The position numbers and the translations under genes were made by a program. From positions 482,487 through 546,486 of the forward strand of contig JAFEFN010000014.1 in NCBI GenBank assembly GCA_018240525.1: DNA of 64,000 nucleotides, given 5' to 3'. Source of the stretch: Pseudomonadota bacterium. Its GTDB lineage: Bacteria > Pseudomonadota > Gammaproteobacteria > Steroidobacterales > Steroidobacteraceae. Positions 60,152-64,000 of this stretch are shown one piece after another (the stretch's first letter is position 1; each line of letters starts with the position of its first letter). The notes below the pieces were generated by a model. That model was not told where the DNA came from, made no database searches, and saw only the letters and a program-made list of their open reading frames with translations.

Positions 60152-61213
60152 ATGGCCAAGGTCCCGATGACTTGTTGCGGTGTGATGGCCCTCCTGGGTG
60201 GCAGCGCCCTCAGCGGGGCGGCTCCGTCCCCGGCCATTTCCTACGCGACGGCGCACACCGTCGCCGTGGGCGCCCCGGAGCGCTGGGACTACCTGAGCTT
60301 CGATGCGGACACGCACCGGCTGTACCTGTCGCACTTCGACCGCGTCGAGGTGCTCGACGGGTCCAGTGGGGAGCGCCTCGGGAGCGTGGCCGGCATCCCC
60401 GGCGGCACCCATGGCATCGGCATCGCCGGCAGCCTCGGCAAGGGCTACACCGATGACGGCACGGCCGGCGAGGTCGTGGTGTTCGACCTGCACACGCTCA
60501 AGGTGCTGCGGCGCGTGAAGACCCAGCCGGATGCCGACGGCATCGTGGTGGACCCCAAGACGGGCCACGTGTTCGTCATCAACGGCGACTCGGCCAGCGT
60601 TTCGGTGCTCGACCCGAGTTCCGACCGGGTGATCGCCACGGTCCAGGTCGGTGGCACCCTGGAGTTCGCGGTCCCCGATGGCCGCGGCAAGCTCTACGTG
60701 AACGGCGCGGAGCGGCGCGAACTGGTGCGCATCGACACCGCGGGCAACCGCGTGGATGCCCGCTGGCCGATCCCCGCGTGCGAAAGCCCACACGGCATCG
60801 CGATGGATCCGGCGACCCGGCGCGTCTTCGTCAGCTGCGTGAACCAGCTCCTGGTGGTGGTGGACGCCGACTCCGGCGCCCTGGTGGCGAAGCTGCCGAT
60901 CGGGCGCGGCACCGATGCGGCCGCTTTCGACCCGCAGCGCCAGCTGATCTTCAGCTCCAACGGCATCGATGGCACCGTCTCGGTCATTCGGCAGGAGTCA
61001 CCGCAGCGCTACACCGTGCTCGCGGACATTTCCACGGCCATCACCGGGCGCACCATGAGCATCGACCCGGCCAGCGGCCGACTGTTCGTGGCCGCCGCCG
61101 CGATCGACCCGGCCGCACCGGTGCCGCCGCGGCCGGACGGCCGTCCGGGCCGCCCCCAGCCGCTGCCCGCTTCGCTGAAGGTCCTGTACCTCGACCCGAA
61201 GGATGCACGGTGA
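60152..61213 (+). CDS. YncE-like beta-propeller protein, exported
   Basis: 353 residues from the ATG with GGAAGG about eight bases upstream; a GTG three codons earlier is possible. A signal peptide is present (VPMTCCGVMALLGGSALSGA). The body is a seven-bladed YVTN/YncE-type propeller with repeats such as RLYLSHFDRVEVLDGSSGE, HVFVINGDSASVSVLDPSSD and RRVFVSCVNQLLVVVDADSG. Such proteins are periplasmic scaffolds or ligand binders of unclear role. It precedes the RND adaptor by 37 bases and may be part of that operon. Confidence 0.85.
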   Translation: MAKVPMTCCGVMALLGGSALSGAAPSPAISYATAHTVAVGAPERWDYLSFDADTHRLYLSHFDRVEVLDGSSGERLGSVAGIPGGTHGIGIAGSLGKGYTDDGTAGEVVVFDLHTLKVLRRVKTQPDADGIVVDPKTGHVFVINGDSASVSVLDPSSDRVIATVQVGGTLEFAVPDGRGKLYVNGAERRELVRIDTAGNRVDARWPIPACESPHGIAMDPATRRVFVSCVNQLLVVVDADSGALVAKLPIGRGTDAAAFDPQRQLIFSSNGIDGTVSVIRQESPQRYTVLADISTAITGRTMSIDPASGRLFVAAAAIDPAAPVPPRPDGRPGRPQPLPASLKVLYLDPKDAR

Positions 61214-61250
61214 GCACCCGCGCCCGCTGCCTGGGTGCCCGGACGGCCTG

Positions 61251-62258
61251 ATGAGCGGTACCCGCCGCACGCGGCGCGCGCGAGGCAGGGGATTGCGCGC
61301 GCCATGCGGCTCGGGCTTCACCCTGCTGGTGCTGGCGTTGCTCACCGGGTGCGGTGCCGGGGAATCGGCCCCGCAGAAGCCTGCCGCTGCATCCGCCCCG
61401 CCTTCAGGTGTTGCCCTCAGCCCCGAACAGGTGCAGGCGCTCGGCATCCGGACCGAGGCGGCGCGTGCGGCCGACTACGAGGCGAGCGCCACGGGCTTCG
61501 GCGTCATCGTGAGCCTGGAGACCTTCGCGCAGGCGTACGCGGAAGTGGCGACCGCATCGGCGGCCGCGGCACAGAGCACCGCGGCGCTCGCGCGTGCACG
61601 CTCGCTCGCCAGCGGCGAGGATGCGGCGGTCTCGCAGGAAGTGCTGGACAACGCCGCGAGCAAATCCGCCGCCGACCAGGCCGCACTGGCGCTGGCGCTG
61701 CGCAAGTCCGAAGCGGTGTTCGGGGTGCATACGCCGTGGCGCTCGGCGGCGGACCTGAAAAGAGTGCTCGACCGGCTCGCGCAGGGGCACACGGTGCTGG
61801 CGCGCGTGACCTTCCCGCTCGGCGCACTGCCGCAGGGCCAGGCCACTGAAATCACGCTTGCACGAATCGGCCGCAGGGCGCAGGGCTGGCACACGCGGGT
61901 GACCTGGCCGGCGCCGGCGGACCCGGCCCTGCCGGGCCGCGGCTTCTTCGCCCTGCTCGACGGATCCGACCTGCTGCAGGGCGAGCACGTCATGGCCACC
62001 ACCGCGGTCGGCGGCCACCTGTCCGGAGTCTGGGTACCGCAGGCAGCGTTGCTCCTCAGCGAAGGGGATTCCTGGGTGTACGTCGGGAGCGCCGGAGGCC
62101 CGTACGTGCGCGTGCGCGTGGAGCCGAACCGACCGGACGCGGGGGGCTACGTCGTCGCCTCCGGCACCGGCATCGCGCCCGGGCAGCCGGTCGTGGTCAG
62201 CGGCGCAGGACTGCTGCTCTCGCGCGAGCTGAATCCAGCCGGATCCGGCGGGGGCTGA
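61251..62258 (+). CDS. RND efflux periplasmic adaptor lipoprotein (CusB/CzcB-like)
   Basis: 335 residues. The lipobox LLTGCGAG marks the mature end near residue 35. After it come the opening of a barrel domain (PEQVQALGIRTEAARAADYE), a helical hairpin rich in Ala (EVATASAAAAQSTAALARAR, EVLDNAASKSAADQAALALA) and barrel and membrane-proximal strands (FFALLDGSDLLQGEHVM, VPQAALLLSEGDSWVYV). It is on the short side for a CusB-type adaptor. It couples the pump to an outer membrane channel; no channel gene is in the window. Four bases separate it from the pump gene. Confidence 0.85.
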   Translation: MSGTRRTRRARGRGLRAPCGSGFTLLVLALLTGCGAGESAPQKPAAASAPPSGVALSPEQVQALGIRTEAARAADYEASATGFGVIVSLETFAQAYAEVATASAAAAQSTAALARARSLASGEDAAVSQEVLDNAASKSAADQAALALALRKSEAVFGVHTPWRSAADLKRVLDRLAQGHTVLARVTFPLGALPQGQATEITLARIGRRAQGWHTRVTWPAPADPALPGRGFFALLDGSDLLQGEHVMATTAVGGHLSGVWVPQAALLLSEGDSWVYVGSAGGPYVRVRVEPNRPDAGGYVVASGTGIAPGQPVVVSGAGLLLSRELNPAGSGGG

Positions 62259-62262
62259 GGCC

Positions 62263-64000
62263 GTGCAGCGCCTGGTGGCAGCGTGCGTCCGCTACGCAGG
62301 TCCCCTGACCGCCCTCACGCTGATCGCACTGCTGGCGGGGCTGTGGTCGCTGCGGACCGCCCCGCTCGATGTGTTCCCGGATTTCGTGCCCTCGACCGTG
62401 GACATCCAGACCGAGGCGCCCGGCATGACCGCCGAGCAGGTCGAGCAGCTGGTCACGCGCCCGATCGAGAATGCCGTGAACGGGGCGACCGGACTGGCGA
62501 CGCTGCGCTCGCAGTCGATCCCGGGGCTCTCGGTCATCACCATCCAGTTCCTGGACAAGATCGACCTGTACAACGCGCGCCAGGGGATCGCCGAGCGCCT
62601 GGGCGGCCTGGCCTCCTCGCTGCCCCTGGGCACCGGCACGCCGAAGCTCTCCCCGCTGACCTCCAGCACCATGGACCTGCTGAAGATCGGCCTGCGCTCC
62701 GCATCGCTCGATGCCTTCGCGCTGCGCGACGAGGCCGACTGGACGCTCAAGCCCGCGCTGCTGGCGGTCCCCGGGGTGGCGCGCGTCTCGGTGTTCGGCG
62801 GGGCCGTGCGGCAGCTGCAGATCCAGCCGGACCCGCGGCGCCTGGCCGCCTACGCGATCACCCTCACCGAGCTGGCGGATGCGGCGCGCGCCGCGCTGGC
62901 GCTCAAGGGCGCAGGCTTCATCGACCTTGCGCACCAGCGCGTCCTGATCCAGACCCCGATTCCCGCCCCGGACCCTGCCCTGCTCGGCCGCGCGGTGGTG
63001 GTGGTGCGCTCGGGGACGCCCGTGATGCTGGCCGAGGTCGCCACCGTGCGCGAGCTGCCGGCGCTCATGTCCGGGGATGCGCTGATCCAGGGCAAGCCCG
63101 GCATCCTGCTCACCCTCGCCACGCAGTACGGCGCCAACACGCTCGAGGTCACGCACGCGGTGGAGGCCGCGCTCGCGCAGCTGGCGCCGCAGCTGCGCCG
63201 GCAGGGCATCGAGCTGTTCCCGCGGCTGCACCGGCCGGCCAACTTCATCGAGGCCGCGCTCGCCTCGCTGCGCCAGTCCCTGCTCGTCGCCGCGCTGCTG
63301 ATCCTCGCCGTGCTGTATGGGTTCCTGCGCGACTGGCGCAGCGCGCTCATCATCTTCCTCGCCATTCCCCTGTCGCTGCTGTCGGCGAGCCTGGCGCTCA
63401 GGGGGCTCGGCGACACCCTGAACACCATGACCCTGGGCGGCTTTGCGGTCGCGCTCGGGGTGCTGGTCGACGATGCCATCATCGGGGTCGAGAACATCCT
63501 GCGGCGCCTGGCCGAGAATGCGCGCGCCGCGGCGCCGCGGCCGCGCGCGCAGGTCATCGTCGAAGCGAGCGTCGAGGTCCGCGCGCCGGTGCTCTACGCG
63601 ACCTTGGTGGTGATCGCGGTCTTCCTGCCGGAACTGTTCTCCACCAGCATCCAGGGTCGCTTCGTGGGACCCCTGGCGCTGTCGTTCATCCTGGCGGTGC
63701 TCGCCTCGCTGCTGCTGGCCCTGACGGTGGCGCCGGCCCTGAGCGCGCTATTGCTGAAGGCGCCGGCAACCCACGGCGGCGCCGCCTGGATCGGCCGGCT
63801 CAAGCAGCGCCAGTCGCGCAGCATCGCCTGGGTCCACCGGCACTTTCGCGCCGTGGTGCCGGTGCTCGCCGCGCTGAGCCTCGCGGCCCTCGCGCTGCTG
63901 CCGTTCCTGTCCGCGAGCCTGATGCCGGATTTTCGCGAGAACCACTTCGTCATGCGCGCCAACGCCGCGACCCCCGGCGCCTCGCTTCAGGAGCTGCGCA
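62263..64000 (+). CDS. RND efflux permease, heavy-metal (CusA/CzcA) type, partial
   Basis: Open from a GTG at 62263 to the window end, 579 codons, so about half to 60 percent of a protein usually over 1,000 residues. The first helix and FPDFVPSTVDIQTEAPGMTA are the HME-RND signature. TGLATLRSQSIPGLSVITIQ and PGVARVSVFGGAVRQLQIQ belong to the porter domain. Helix 4 has FAVALGVLVDDAIIGVENI with the conserved acidic pair used for proton relay. It would export metal ions or small molecules with the adaptor upstream. No frame damage is seen in the part present. Confidence 0.92.
   Translation, partial: MQRLVAACVRYAGPLTALTLIALLAGLWSLRTAPLDVFPDFVPSTVDIQTEAPGMTAEQVEQLVTRPIENAVNGATGLATLRSQSIPGLSVITIQFLDKIDLYNARQGIAERLGGLASSLPLGTGTPKLSPLTSSTMDLLKIGLRSASLDAFALRDEADWTLKPALLAVPGVARVSVFGGAVRQLQIQPDPRRLAAYAITLTELADAARAALALKGAGFIDLAHQRVLIQTPIPAPDPALLGRAVVVVRSGTPVMLAEVATVRELPALMSGDALIQGKPGILLTLATQYGANTLEVTHAVEAALAQLAPQLRRQGIELFPRLHRPANFIEAALASLRQSLLVAALLILAVLYGFLRDWRSALIIFLAIPLSLLSASLALRGLGDTLNTMTLGGFAVALGVLVDDAIIGVENILRRLAENARAAAPRPRAQVIVEASVEVRAPVLYATLVVIAVFLPELFSTSIQGRFVGPLALSFILAVLASLLLALTVAPALSALLLKAPATHGGAAWIGRLKQRQSRSIAWVHRHFRAVVPVLAALSLAALALLPFLSASLMPDFRENHFVMRANAATPGASLQELR

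Overview
The window is a high-G+C, gene-dense proteobacterial chromosome segment with about 50 genes and few gaps. TonB-dependent uptake, lipobox lipoproteins, an RND efflux pump and kdpFABC-DE point to a Gram-negative. RlmE, the adenine deaminase type and the overall gene style suggest a Gammaproteobacterium of the Xanthomonadales/Nevskiales/Steroidobacter kind. That placement is inference from protein style, not from a marker gene. No insertion sequence, phage, integrase or CRISPR array was seen.

Layout. (1) 1-7.5 kb is a nucleoside/purine scavenging locus: the first codons of a ribokinase-like gene and a LacI-family repressor (minus strand), then across an 18-bp operator-like palindrome a TonB-dependent receptor, an NCS2 purine permease, an exported nucleoside hydrolase and a translationally coupled carboxylesterase. 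(2) 7.5-15.4 kb holds a GH127-type glycosidase, a CYTH protein, a purine-type phosphoribosyltransferase, an adenine deaminase, RlmE, a FAD-dependent protein and a TrmH/SpoU methyltransferase. Deaminase and phosphoribosyltransferase would take adenine to hypoxanthine to IMP, extending the purine theme. (3) 15.6-36.3 kb is mixed: a CHASE4-HAMP sensor with a degenerate ATPase domain, amino-acid permease, SPFH protein with an unknown partner, methyltransferase, AraC regulator, RNase T2, flavin disulfide oxidoreductase, CGNR regulator opposite a DMT exporter, M28 peptidase, lipoprotein phospholipase D, BON and DUF5329-like proteins, and an alpha/beta hydrolase. (4) 36.4-41.2 kb has an aldehyde dehydrogenase beside a PQQ- and heme-containing alcohol dehydrogenase with a lanthanide-type Asp-Tyr-Asp motif, then a YihY/BrkB membrane protein.

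(5) 41.4-48.9 kb is the most interesting block: a small ribbon-helix-helix gene diverging from a six-gene membrane complex, hyfB-C-E-F-G-I. The large subunit has lost all four cysteines that would hold a NiFe site (two Ser in the first motif, Ser and Gly in the second), while the small subunit keeps its [4Fe-4S] cysteines and both antiporter-like subunits keep the ion-channel motifs. This matches the poorly understood energy-converting-hydrogenase-related (Ehr) complexes. The block looks less G+C-biased than its surroundings and is followed by a decayed glutamate-receptor-like channel gene and a tRNA-Arg(CCT).

(6) 50.4-59.9 kb is a complete kdp potassium system: beta-barrel protein, an unannotated 30-residue membrane peptide, kdpF, kdpA, kdpB, kdpC, kdpD, kdpE. 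(7) 60.1-64 kb has a YncE-like beta-propeller, an RND adaptor lipoprotein and a heavy-metal-type RND pump running off the window end.
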